From Solwaraspora sp. WMMA2056 (lineage in GTDB: Bacteria; Actinomycetota; Actinomycetes; Mycobacteriales; Micromonosporaceae), in NCBI RefSeq assembly GCF_030345095.1, contig NZ_CP128360.1, positions 4,526,001 through 4,590,000 on the forward strand: 64,000 bases of DNA, written 5' to 3'. Below, piece after piece: positions 34,370 through 42,073 of the stretch (positions are counted from its first letter, which is position 1; every line of letters begins with the position of its first letter). The notes beneath the pieces are model-generated. The model was not told where the DNA came from and made no database searches. It worked only from the letters and a program-made list of their open reading frames with translations. Made by a program: the position numbers and the translations under genes.

Positions 34370-34525
34370 TCACCAGTAGTGTTTGCGCCCGCCGACCGGC
34401 CGACCGACGGCACCGAGGATGTAGAGGACCGCACCGACCAGCAGCAGGATGATGCCGAGCGTGTAGAGGATGGAAATGTTCAGCACCAGGCCGAGGACCA
34501 GCAGAATCAGGCCGAGCAAGAGCAT
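34370..34525 (-). CDS. DUF6131-type small membrane protein
   Basis: A 51-residue protein: two closely packed hydrophobic helices of leucine, isoleucine, valine and glycine (residues 2-18 and 21-40), followed by a basic tail GRPVGGRKHYW. This pattern, including the C-terminal GGR(K/R)HYW, is typical of the DUF6131 family of actinobacterial small membrane proteins. A GGAG-like site precedes the ATG. Flanked by hairpins on both sides. Function unknown, often considered stress-related. Confidence 0.82.
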   Translation of the reverse strand: MLLLGLILLVLGLVLNISILYTLGIILLLVGAVLYILGAVGRPVGGRKHYW

Positions 34526-34599
34526 CGAGGGCTCCGTTTCTCACCGGGGTTCGGGGACGGCGTCTGATACCCGGGGCACCGGGGTCCTCAAACGCCCCC

Positions 34600-34630
34600 G
34601 GTGCTGCTGCCGCCCGGCGGCAGCAGCACC
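34600..34630. terminator. 15-bp stem hairpin upstream of the DUF6131 gene
   Basis: Perfect 15-base arms (34600-34614 and 34616-34630) around a single base. It lies 75 bases before the DUF6131 start and about 195 bases after the TetR stop. It may terminate the TetR transcript or act as a leader element of the DUF6131 mRNA. A 19-codon open frame starting at a TTG with an AGGAGG site overlaps it. A TATAGT -10-like sequence lies just upstream, near 34663. Nothing else is seen between 34526 and 34824. Confidence 0.5.
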
Positions 34631-34824
34631 CTGAGGGCGACCAGCAAACCAGCCTCCTAGGATGCACTATACAGTGTGACAGCGCCGCTCGTACGTCCAC
34701 GAACTACCATCATCGCAATCCGTCTTATGTAGACAACGAGAGAAGGTGCCGCAACCAGTCGGAGCCGGGCCGGTCAACCGCCTCGGTCAACCGCGCCTGC
34801 TGTCTGGCGGGCGGGGGTCGCGGA

Positions 34825-35409
34825 TCAGCCGCGAGTGGCGATACCGTCGAGGAAGATCTTGGTGCAGTCGTCGATCAGACGGTTCACCGAGGATCGGCCG
34901 CCGGGCTTGAACCACCGTACGGTGAGCCAGATGGCGTCCCGGGTGAGCCGGTAGAACGTTCGGGCGTCGACGTCGGAGCGCAGTGTGCCGTCCTGGCGCC
35001 CGGCCTCGATCACCGTCAGCCACACGTCCTCGACCTCGCGGGAGACTCCCTTGAGGTAACTGAACCGGGACAGGGTCCGGAGATAGTTCGCGTCGTTCTG
35101 GTAGATCTCGGTCGCGTGTGGGTTGGCCGCCGCGCACTCCAGGGATGATCTGATCAGCTCACGCAGTTGCTGGGCCGGGGGAGTGGGGGCGTTCAGTACC
35201 TGCTGGTACCGGCTGCGGAGGTCGGCGAGATAGGACGAGATGATTTCGTCCACCATCGCCTCCTTGGATTCGAAGTGGTGGTAGAGGCTGCCGGACAGGA
35301 TCCCGACCTCATCGGCGATTTCGCGGACCGTGGTGCCGGCCACTCCGCGGCTGGCGAACAGCGCTCCGGCGCGGTGGAGAATGTGGTCTCGGCGGCTGCG
35401 GGAAGTCAA
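34825..35409 (-). CDS. TetR-family regulator, KstR2-like
   Basis: A 194-residue TetR repressor. The N-terminal helix-turn-helix includes TVREIADEVGILSGSLYHHF followed by SKEAMVDEII, very close in style to KstR2, the regulator of steroid-ring degradation genes in mycobacteria. The C-terminal half keeps the KstR2-like RFSYL and WLTVRWFKPGG segments. I prefer the TTG at 35409 because GGGAGA lies just before it and it gives the usual family length; GTG 35457 is an alternative. No steroid catabolism gene is in the window, so the ligand (an acyl-CoA in KstR2) is unknown. Confidence 0.85.
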   Translation of the reverse strand: MTSRSRRDHILHRAGALFASRGVAGTTVREIADEVGILSGSLYHHFESKEAMVDEIISSYLADLRSRYQQVLNAPTPPAQQLRELIRSSLECAAANPHATEIYQNDANYLRTLSRFSYLKGVSREVEDVWLTVIEAGRQDGTLRSDVDARTFYRLTRDAIWLTVRWFKPGGRSSVNRLIDDCTKIFLDGIATRG

Positions 35410-35512
35410 CCTTGTCTCCCAGATACGGTGTCGAACGATCGGACATTTGCTTGGCACCCTTCCGCGACGGGCGGTCAGCGTGACGCGCCGCCGGATCCGG
35501 CGGTCGACCATC

Positions 35513-35541
35513 TGACCTTCTGACCTATGTGACCGGTGACC
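35513..35541. repeat. Four TGACC direct repeats upstream of the TetR gene
   Basis: TGACC occurs at 35513, 35521, 35530 and 35537, spaced 8, 9 and 7 bases, about 100 bases before the TetR start and beside a GGTCGACC palindrome. Phased short repeats like this often mark a regulator binding site. Which protein binds is unknown. Confidence 0.45.
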
Positions 35542-35623
35542 ATGGGTGGTCTGTCGAGGGGCGGAGGAGGTACGCCGCCAGTGTAGGACCCGGTCCGTCC
35601 ACCTTCTCCGGGTGTGCTGCTAC

Positions 35624-35887
35624 TCAGTCCAGTGTGCTGCGTCGTGCCCTCGGGGCGCTGTCCGGGCGCTCAGCCGTCTCAGCGATTGGGGTGACGTGGT
35701 TGCCGCCGCGTCGGCGTACCGTCACGCCGGAGTAGTGCAGTCTGCGGTGTACGTAGCTGTAGGAGACGCCGAGGTCCGCGGCGATCCGCCGGATCGGTGC
35801 CCCGGCGAGATACCGGGCGACGATCTGATCGGTGCTCGGACGATCTGCTGGCGGGCTGGCCGGCATGGCTGCTGCTCCCTGCGTCAC
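35624..35887 (-). CDS. Small helix-turn-helix protein
   Basis: An 87-residue protein with one helix-turn-helix (about residues 20-58: DQIVARYLAGAPIRRIA then DLGVSYSYVHRRL) and basic tail. The pattern is the Lsr2/resolvase-like single HTH of small actinobacterial regulators. ATG 35887 and ATG 35866 are both possible starts. It is upstream of, and co-oriented with, the TetR gene. Target unknown. Confidence 0.72.
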   Translation of the reverse strand: MTQGAAAMPASPPADRPSTDQIVARYLAGAPIRRIAADLGVSYSYVHRRLHYSGVTVRRRGGNHVTPIAETAERPDSAPRARRSTLD

Positions 35888-35966
35888 GGCGACGGGAGTC
35901 GCCGCCGGTTGCAGGTGTGTCGCGCTCCCCGACCAGCTGGTTGACCTGCCGGCGCTGTCGGATCAA

Positions 35967-36029
35967 CGGCAAACGGCCCGCCCGGGGTCGTCACGGTCAC
36001 CGTGACGACCCCGGGCGGGCCGTTTGCCG
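35967..36029. terminator. Perfect 31-bp stem hairpin after the beta-propeller gene
   Basis: Complementary 31-base arms (35967-35997 and 35999-36029) around one central base, beginning 13 bases after the stop codon of the beta-propeller gene. It is the longest perfect hairpin I found in the window. Termination is the simplest role. The gap 35888-36041 holds nothing else visible. Confidence 0.8.
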
Positions 36030-36041
36030 GGTGCCGCCAGG

Positions 36042-37340
36042 TCAGCCGACGCTGACGCGGCTGGTCGCGCCGGTCGAGTGGTCGTACCGGAAGACGTCCC
36101 GGGCGGCGTTGGTGTCACCAGGGACCAGGTTGGTGGCGTCGGAGCCGAACAGGACGAACCGGCCGTTGCCGCTGAGCAGGGCGGTACGCGAGGCGCCGTT
36201 GGCGGGGGTCCCGTCGGCCCCTGCGCTGACCAGCCAGGTCCGGCCGGCTTCGCGGTCGCGCAGGTAGACCTGTCCGATGACGTCGTCGGGCCCGGGTCCA
36301 CCGGTCAGGTTCGTCGACGTCGACTCGAAGGCGACGTAACGCCCGGTCGCACTGAGGTGGCCCGCGCCGGCGCCACGGTCGGCCTCGCCGCCGCCGTCGG
36401 CCAGGCTCACCCGTACGGTGCGGCCGGCCGCAGGGTTGTGGACGAACAGGTCCGCCGCGTCGTTGGTGTCCGCTCTGACGAGGTTGGCGGCGGTCGACTG
36501 GAACAGCACGAACTGCCCACCGCGGCTGATCGCCTGGGCGAAGGTGGTCGCGTCGGCGGCGTCGCCGACGGTGCTGGTGCCCACCGGGGTGGTCCCGCCG
36601 GTGACGACGTCGTGCAGGTAGGTGATCCACCTGCCGTCACCGGTGCGCAGGTCGTAGCCGACGAACAGGCCGTCCGGGCTGGCGACCGGGGTCCAGCCGG
36701 GAGCCAGTGAGTCGGCGGGAATCGCGGTGATCATGCGGGTGGTGGCCTCGGTCCGGTCACGGACGTACAGGTGACGTGCGCCGGTGGCGGTGCCGCCGGA
36801 CACCAGGTTGGTGGCGGTCGACTGGAAGACGACGTACCGACCGTCGGCGCTCACCCCGACCGCGGTCGACCACCCGTCAGCGGCGGTGCCGTCGGCGGCG
36901 ACACTGATCAGGTCGGTCGCCTGCAGGTGCAGATCGCGCAGGTAGACGTCGGTGGTGCCGGCACCGTCGCCGACAGCGAGGTCGTCGGCGGCGCTGGCAA
37001 AGACGGCGTAGCGGCCGGACAGGCTCAGTTGCGCGGGGCCGGTCACCGCCGCCGTCGGGACCTCGCCGGTGGCGGTCACGTCGACCAGGCTGGTCACCGC
37101 TTGGTCCAGGTCCCGTACGAACAGGTGCCACTGGGCGGTGCCGTCGCTGGCGACCAGGTTCGCGGCGGTGGAGGTGAACAGGGCGTAGCGGCCGTCCGCG
37201 CTGATTCCGGCCGGTGTGGAGTGTCCGTCGGCCTGGATGCCGCCGCCGGGCGCGGCGTCGGCAGGAGCGGCGGACACGAGTACGCACACGATGCTGGACA
37301 GCAGTCCCGCCGTCAGTCGTCGGGGGGCTGGCAGTGCCAT
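36042..37340 (-). CDS. Secreted TolB/WD40-like beta-propeller protein
   Basis: A 432-residue exported protein. A Sec signal peptide (cleavage after SAAPADA, about residue 29) is followed by six or seven repeats of about 50-60 residues. Each contains the pattern SADGRYVVFxSxATNLV then a DVFVRDR-like strand, as in PD40/TolB propellers. No enzymatic residues are evident; such proteins usually bind other proteins or glycans outside the cell. ATG with a CGGAG site seven bases upstream. A very strong hairpin follows the stop. Monocistronic. Confidence 0.85.
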   Translation of the reverse strand: MALPAPRRLTAGLLSSIVCVLVSAAPADAAPGGGIQADGHSTPAGISADGRYALFTSTAANLVASDGTAQWHLFVRDLDQAVTSLVDVTATGEVPTAAVTGPAQLSLSGRYAVFASAADDLAVGDGAGTTDVYLRDLHLQATDLISVAADGTAADGWSTAVGVSADGRYVVFQSTATNLVSGGTATGARHLYVRDRTEATTRMITAIPADSLAPGWTPVASPDGLFVGYDLRTGDGRWITYLHDVVTGGTTPVGTSTVGDAADATTFAQAISRGGQFVLFQSTAANLVRADTNDAADLFVHNPAAGRTVRVSLADGGGEADRGAGAGHLSATGRYVAFESTSTNLTGGPGPDDVIGQVYLRDREAGRTWLVSAGADGTPANGASRTALLSGNGRFVLFGSDATNLVPGDTNAARDVFRYDHSTGATSRVSVG

Positions 37341-37475
37341 ATGTACTCCGCAAGGGGACGTGAGGTGAGCGGGCCGGCTGGCGACGCCCGCGCGGCAAGC
37401 TACCCTAAGTCATCTATCGGATTCTGTCTGTTGCCTGACAGCTGTCCGGGTTGTGGGGATCGGCACCGGACCGGA

Positions 37476-38246
37476 TCAGGCGGCGCGGTCGCGCTGTCGG
37501 TCCGGCCGGACCGACAGCGAGGCGTCGCCGACCAGCCGCAGCGGCACCCGCTGGCTGGCTGCGGGCGTCTCGTCGTCGAGGTGCACCCGCCACCGGGACC
37601 GCCCCCGTGGCGTACCGTGCACCGGCGTGTCGGGGTCGCGTCCGAGCCGGCCGAGCGTGAGCAGCAGCAGATAGCCCATGACCACCAGGCCGTGGCTGAG
37701 CAGCCGGGGGTAGTCGACCCGGCCGGTGATCGCGTCGTTGACCGACAGCAGTGCCAGCACCGCGACGAACGCGGTCAGGGTGGGCAGGATCCCCGCCGGC
37801 CGGGTCCGCCGCAGCGCGATCCAGGCGAACCCGGCACCCAGCGCGACGTTCCAGGCCGCCGACTCGTGCCACAGGTGGTTCGGCGCGGTCCCACCGACCG
37901 CGTCTGGTACGTGCAGGTGGCCGTCGGCGACCCCACCGATCTGGGCCGCGCCGAGCAGGAACTGGGCGACACCGAGAAGTCCCAGGGCGTACCGCAGGAC
38001 GAGGGTGAGGTGGTCAGCGGTCAGCCGCCGGGGCGTCGGCAACGCCGCCAGGACTGCGTCGTCGACCACGCCGAGCGGCAGCGGTCCGGTACGGCGGGCG
38101 AGGACCGTCACCTCGCTGGCGTCGGCGTACCAGGTCCGGCACTGCGGGCAGCCGGCCAGGTGGCCCTGGGCCGCTGCCGTCTCCGCCTGGTCGGCCTCCC
38201 CGTCGAGTTCAGCCGACAGCAACTCTCGATAGTCCGCGCACCCCAC
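37476..38246 (-). CDS. Membrane anti-sigma factor with zinc-binding ZAS domain
   Basis: A 256-residue protein. The N-terminal ZAS domain has the H-X3-C-X2-C zinc motif (GHLAGCPQC, residues 28-36) that clamps ECF sigma factors. It is followed by about six membrane helices (80-205) and a disordered cytoplasmic tail. It should hold the divergently encoded sigma factor inactive at the membrane until a signal releases it. GTG start. The multi-helix form is larger than the common single-helix anti-sigma factors. Confidence 0.85.
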   Translation of the reverse strand: MGCADYRELLSAELDGEADQAETAAAQGHLAGCPQCRTWYADASEVTVLARRTGPLPLGVVDDAVLAALPTPRRLTADHLTLVLRYALGLLGVAQFLLGAAQIGGVADGHLHVPDAVGGTAPNHLWHESAAWNVALGAGFAWIALRRTRPAGILPTLTAFVAVLALLSVNDAITGRVDYPRLLSHGLVVMGYLLLLTLGRLGRDPDTPVHGTPRGRSRWRVHLDDETPAASQRVPLRLVGDASLSVRPDRQRDRAA

Positions 38247-38251
38247 ATGTC

Positions 38252-38282
38252 AATAGTCGGCCCACCGGCCGGGACGGTTCCC
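38252..38282 (-). promoter_or_regulatory. Candidate ECF-type promoter of the anti-sigma gene
   Basis: On the minus strand GGGAACC (38276-38282) is followed after 16 bases by CGACTA, resembling the GGAAC...CGT/CGA promoters read by ECF sigma factors. It ends only a few bases before the GTG start, implying a leaderless or nearly leaderless transcript. If real, the sigma factor would activate its own inhibitor. No matching element was seen on the sigma-factor side. Confidence 0.35.
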
Positions 38283-38364
38283 GGCGGGGTCAGGTTTCCG
38301 CCCGCCGACAGGTCCCGGCGAGGCGGTCTGTCGCCGACGGTGCGGTGCGGATACCCTTGCGGTC

Positions 38365-38952
38365 ATGCCGCACGCCGGATCGGACGACGACCAGGTGACC
38401 AGGTGGGCTCTTGCCGCCCGCGACGGGGACCGGGCCGCAGCCACCGCGTTCATCCGTGCCACCCAGCCGCACGTGCAGCGGTTCCTCGCCCACCTGGCCG
38501 GCAGCGGCGACGCCGAGGACCTCACCCAGGAGACCTACCTGCGGGCGATGCGGTCGTTGCCGAGGTTCGCCGCCCGGTCGACCGCGCGGACCTGGCTGCT
38601 GTCGATCGCCCGCCGGGTCGCGGTCGACCACGTCCGGTCGGCGATGGCCCGGCCGAGGGTCGCCGACCTCGACGACTGGCAGGCGGTCGCGGAGAGCACC
38701 ACTGCCGGGCGCGGCGCACGCTTCGAGGACGCCGTCGTTCTCGAGCAGTTGCTCGCCACCCTGGAGGTGGACCGTCGGGAGGCGTTCGTGGCCACCCAGG
38801 TGCTCGGGCTGAGCTACGCGGAGGCCGCCGAGGTGTGCGACTGCCCGGTCGGCACCATTCGGTCGCGGGTCGCCCGGGCCCGGGAGGACCTGGTCGCGGC
38901 GATGGCCGCACCGGGCCGCGGCGACCGGCGGCACCTACGGGCGATCAGCTGA
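38365..38952 (+). CDS. ECF-family RNA polymerase sigma factor
   Basis: A 195-residue sigma factor with only regions 2 and 4. Region 2 includes DAEDLTQETYLRAMRSLPRF and the RTWLLSIARRVAVDH helix that melts the -10. Region 4 includes LSYAEAAEVCDCPVGTIRSRVARAR, which recognises the -35. It is divergent from the membrane anti-sigma gene with a 118-bp gap, a standard arrangement. The triggering signal is unknown. Confidence 0.9.
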   Translation: MPHAGSDDDQVTRWALAARDGDRAAATAFIRATQPHVQRFLAHLAGSGDAEDLTQETYLRAMRSLPRFAARSTARTWLLSIARRVAVDHVRSAMARPRVADLDDWQAVAESTTAGRGARFEDAVVLEQLLATLEVDRREAFVATQVLGLSYAEAAEVCDCPVGTIRSRVARAREDLVAAMAAPGRGDRRHLRAIS

Positions 38953-38983
38953 CCGCTCACAGGTGCGTCGCCGGTGGTGCCGG

Positions 38984-39613
38984 TCAGTGCCCGCGGGCGA
39001 GCCATTCGTCGAGCTGGGGTGCCTCGGCCCCGATCGTGGTGCTGTCGCCGTGCCCGGTGTGCACCACCGTTGCGGCGGGCAGCCCGAGCAGCCGATCCTG
39101 GATCGACGTGACGATGGTGCCGAAATCGCTGTAGGAGCGGCCGGTGGCACCGGGTCCGCCGGCGAACAGGGTGTCCCCGGTGAAGACCACGCCGAGGTCG
39201 GCGGCGTACAGGCAGCAGGCCCCGGGACTGTGCCCCGGGGTGTGCAGCACCTGCAGGACGGTGCCGGCGACGGCGATGAGCTGACCGTCGGCCAGTTCAC
39301 CGTCCGGCGCGCGGCCCGGGTGGACCTGGTCCCACAGCACCCGGTCGGCGGGGTGCAGCAGCACCGGCGCGCCGGTGACGTCGGCCAGCGCCGGCGCCTT
39401 CCGGACGTGGTCGTCGTGGGCGTGCGTGGCGATGATCGCAGCGACGGTGCGGTCGCCGATCACGGTACGGATCGCGTCGACGTCGTGTGGCGCGTCCAGG
39501 ACGACGCATTCGGTGTCGTCGCCGATCACCCAGACGTTGTTGTCGACGTCGAAGGTCTGCCCGTCGAGGCTGAACGTCCCCGAGGTGACGGTGTGGTCGA
39601 TCCGGGCCGGCAT
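38984..39613 (-). CDS. MBL-fold hydrolase, probable mycothiol-conjugate (formaldehyde pathway) hydrolase
   Basis: A 209-residue metallo-beta-lactamase-fold enzyme. THAHDDH (63-69) supplies the metal ligands, with further ligands in HTPGHSPG and TGDTLF. This gene is usually directly behind the S-(hydroxymethyl)mycothiol dehydrogenase gene in actinomycetes, as here (its ATG overlaps the dehydrogenase stop). It is thought to hydrolyse the S-formylmycothiol product or a related thioester. The exact reaction is inferred from context. Confidence 0.9.
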   Translation of the reverse strand: MPARIDHTVTSGTFSLDGQTFDVDNNVWVIGDDTECVVLDAPHDVDAIRTVIGDRTVAAIIATHAHDDHVRKAPALADVTGAPVLLHPADRVLWDQVHPGRAPDGELADGQLIAVAGTVLQVLHTPGHSPGACCLYAADLGVVFTGDTLFAGGPGATGRSYSDFGTIVTSIQDRLLGLPAATVVHTGHGDSTTIGAEAPQLDEWLARGH

Positions 39614-40698
39614 CAGAAGATCACCACCGAGCGCAGCACGTCACCGTGGTGCATCTTGGTGAACGCCTCCTCCACCTGGTCGAGGGAGATCTCCTCGGTG
39701 ACGAAGGCGTCCAGGTCCAGCCGCCCCTGCCGGTACAGCTCGGTGAGCATCGGGAAGTCACGCGAGGGCAGGCAGTCGCCGTACCAGCTGGACTTGAGCG
39801 CGCCGCCGCGACCGAACACGTCCAGCAGCGGTAGCTCGACGCGCATCTGCGGGGTGGGCACACCCACCAGGACGACGGTCCCGGCCAGGTCACGGGCGTA
39901 GAATGCCTGTTTCCAGGTTTCCGGTCGCCCGACGGCGTCGATGACGACGTCGGCACCGTGTCCGCCGGTCAGCGCCTGGATCCGGGCGACCACGTCCTCG
40001 GTGCGGGCGTCGACGGTGTGGGTGGCGCCGAAGCCGCGCGCCCAGTCCAGTTTGCGGGGGTCGGTGTCGACGGCGACGATCGTCGTCGCGCCGGCGAGCG
40101 CGGCACCGGCGATGGCGCCGTCGCCGACCCCGCCGCAGCCGATCACCGCGACCGAGTCGCCCCGGCCGACGCCGCCGGTGTTGATCGCCGCGCCGAGGCC
40201 GGCCATCACCCCGCAGCCGAGCAGCCCGACGGCGGCCGGCCGGGCTGCGGGGTCGACTTTGGTGCACTGGCCCGCGTGGACCAGCGTCTTCTCGGCGAAC
40301 GCGCCGATGCCCAGCGCGGGGGACAGGACCGTGCCGTCGGTGAGGGTCATCTTCCGGGTCGCGTTGTGGGTGGCGAAGCAGTACCAGGGCCGGCCCCGTA
40401 GGCAGGCCCGGCAGGTGCCGCAGACCGCCCGCCAGTTGAGCACCACGAAGTCGCCGGGGGCCACGTCGGTGACTCCGTCGCCGACCTGTTCAATCACGCC
40501 GGCCGCCTCGTGGCCGAGTAGGAACGGGTAGTCGTCGCTGATGCCGCCCTCGCGGTAGTGCAGGTCCGTGTGGCAGACCCCGCACGCCTGGATCCGTACC
40601 ACCGCCTCACCCGGTCCGGGATCGGGAACGACGATCGTGGCGACCTCGACCGGGATGCCGGTGCTCCGGGAGATCACCCCCCGTACCTGCTGGCCCAT
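39613..40698 (-). CDS. mscR: S-(hydroxymethyl)mycothiol dehydrogenase
   Basis: A 361-residue zinc-dependent MDR dehydrogenase that oxidises the mycothiol-formaldehyde adduct with NAD; the same enzyme reduces S-nitrosomycothiol. The catalytic zinc motif GVCHTD, the structural zinc cluster [15 protein letters not shown] and the [11 protein letters not shown] segment are characteristic of this mycothiol-specific branch. Glycine-rich [10 protein letters not shown] binds NAD. A strong AGGAGG site precedes the ATG. Its presence supports an actinobacterial host. It lies 162 bp downstream of the NAGGN operon on the same strand but has its own ribosome binding region. Confidence 0.95.
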   Translation of the reverse strand: MGQQVRGVISRSTGIPVEVATIVVPDPGPGEAVVRIQACGVCHTDLHYREGGISDDYPFLLGHEAAGVIEQVGDGVTDVAPGDFVVLNWRAVCGTCRACLRGRPWYCFATHNATRKMTLTDGTVLSPALGIGAFAEKTLVHAGQCTKVDPAARPAAVGLLGCGVMAGLGAAINTGGVGRGDSVAVIGCGGVGDGAIAGAALAGATTIVAVDTDPRKLDWARGFGATHTVDARTEDVVARIQALTGGHGADVVIDAVGRPETWKQAFYARDLAGTVVLVGVPTPQMRVELPLLDVFGRGGALKSSWYGDCLPSRDFPMLTELYRQGRLDLDAFVTEEISLDQVEEAFTKMHHGDVLRSVVIF

Positions 40699-40860
40699 CG
40701 GAATCCTCCTGGAACATCGTCGTAACCCAGGTGTCGAACCTACCGCCGCCCGGGCCGGTGCGGAACCGGGTCGGGCGGTTCGTTGGCGGCAGGGGGTCCG
40801 CTGGTCGACGAGCGGGCGGCGGCCGCCTCGCCGGCCTCGACCGCCCCGCCGCTGACCGCC

Positions 40861-42051
40861 TCACACCACGCCGATCGGCCCTTCCCGGGGCCCTGCCTCC
40901 TGGGCCGGCTGTACCGCCAGCGAGGGGAAGTCCGCCAGATCGCCGTCGGGCTCGGCGTCCCACTCGGGGAACACCAGCTCGCTCTGCAGGTACAGGCAGA
41001 GCAGTTGGGTGAGATGCCGCAGCCCGTCCAGGTGGGTGCGTTCGTGACCGTGGGTGGCGTCCACCCCGAAGCCCAGCAGCGCGACACGGGCGTGCGCGCC
41101 GGCCTCCACCGCCGCCGCCACGTCGGAGCGGTAGTAGTCGAACACGTCACGAACGAGGTCGACGTCGTGTTCGGCGGCGAGCCCGGCCAGCTTGCGGGTC
41201 AGGTGGTAGTCGAACGGGCCGACGCCGTCACCCATCGCCAGGGTCGCGGCGTCCTCGCGGGACTGCTGCCCCGGGGCGACGACCGCCGCGTCGACCGAGA
41301 CGATCTCAGCCACGTCGGGGTCGAGACCGTGGCTGGCCCCGTGGCCGACCTCCTCGGTGCAGGTGATCAGCAGGTGTGCGGTCACCGGTGGCTGCCGGCC
41401 GGCGTCGACCATCGCCTTCACGGCCGTCAGTACCGACGCGACGCCGGCCTTGTCGTCGAGGTGCCGGGACTTGACGTACCCGCTCGGGGTGATCGTCGGC
41501 ACCGGCAGGATCGCGGCGAAGTCGCCGACGTCGATGCCGAGGGCCCGCAGCCCGGCGATGTCGTCGACCGGTTCGTCGATGCGGACCTCGACCTGCTCCC
41601 AGCCGACGCCCTGCAGGTCGACACCCTCGTTGTAGCGGTGCCCACTGGCCTTCAACGGCAGCACCTGACCGGTGATCACCCGGTCCAGTTCGTCGGTGAA
41701 GATCCGCACGTGGGCGCCTTCGGCGAAGCGGGCGCTGTGGGTGCCGATCTGCTTGAGCTCGAGCCGGCCGTTTTCCTTGAGCCGTTTGACCATTCCGCCG
41801 ATGGTGTCGGTGTGCACCACGATGGCCCGGTCCGCGCCGGTGGTGCGCGGACCGCACAGCGAGGCGCTGAGCGCGCCGCGCCGGGTGACGGTGAACGGGA
41901 TACCCAACGCGGACAGCCGCTCCCCGACGTACTGCTGCACATGATCGGTGCGGCCGGACGGGCTCGGGATGTCCAGCAACTCGAGCAGCACCTGCTGCAG
42001 GTAGTCCAGGTCGAGTTTCAGTGGGGCGGGGGCGTTCGGGTCGGCCGGCAT
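40861..42051 (-). CDS. NAGGN-system M42-family aminopeptidase-like hydrolase
   Basis: A 396-residue M42-type metallopeptidase. Metal-binding landmarks are VVHTDTIGG (His-x-Asp), RHLDDKAGV with the bridging Asp, CTEEVGHG with the catalytic Glu pair, and a C-terminal THGHERTH. It is the third gene of the conserved trio with the amidotransferase and synthetase that make the osmolyte N-acetylglutaminylglutamine amide. Its role there is unproven, perhaps turnover of the dipeptide when osmotic stress ends. The frame is open to 42402, but ATG 42051 starts the family sequence, 22 bases after the synthetase stop. Confidence 0.92.
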   Translation of the reverse strand: MPADPNAPAPLKLDLDYLQQVLLELLDIPSPSGRTDHVQQYVGERLSALGIPFTVTRRGALSASLCGPRTTGADRAIVVHTDTIGGMVKRLKENGRLELKQIGTHSARFAEGAHVRIFTDELDRVITGQVLPLKASGHRYNEGVDLQGVGWEQVEVRIDEPVDDIAGLRALGIDVGDFAAILPVPTITPSGYVKSRHLDDKAGVASVLTAVKAMVDAGRQPPVTAHLLITCTEEVGHGASHGLDPDVAEIVSVDAAVVAPGQQSREDAATLAMGDGVGPFDYHLTRKLAGLAAEHDVDLVRDVFDYYRSDVAAAVEAGAHARVALLGFGVDATHGHERTHLDGLRHLTQLLCLYLQSELVFPEWDAEPDGDLADFPSLAVQPAQEAGPREGPIGVV

Positions 42052-42073
42052 GCCAAGACCGTACCGTCGCCGA

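Noticed and set aside
36771-39134. A 787-codon plus-strand open frame over the beta-propeller, anti-sigma and sigma genes
   Set aside because: It crosses three well-supported genes on both strands and has no plausible start signal or domain.
38984-39613. A classical beta-lactamase resistance gene
   Set aside because: The protein is a compact glyoxalase-II-like MBL hydrolase without a signal peptide and is coupled to the mycothiol dehydrogenase, so a detoxification role fits better.
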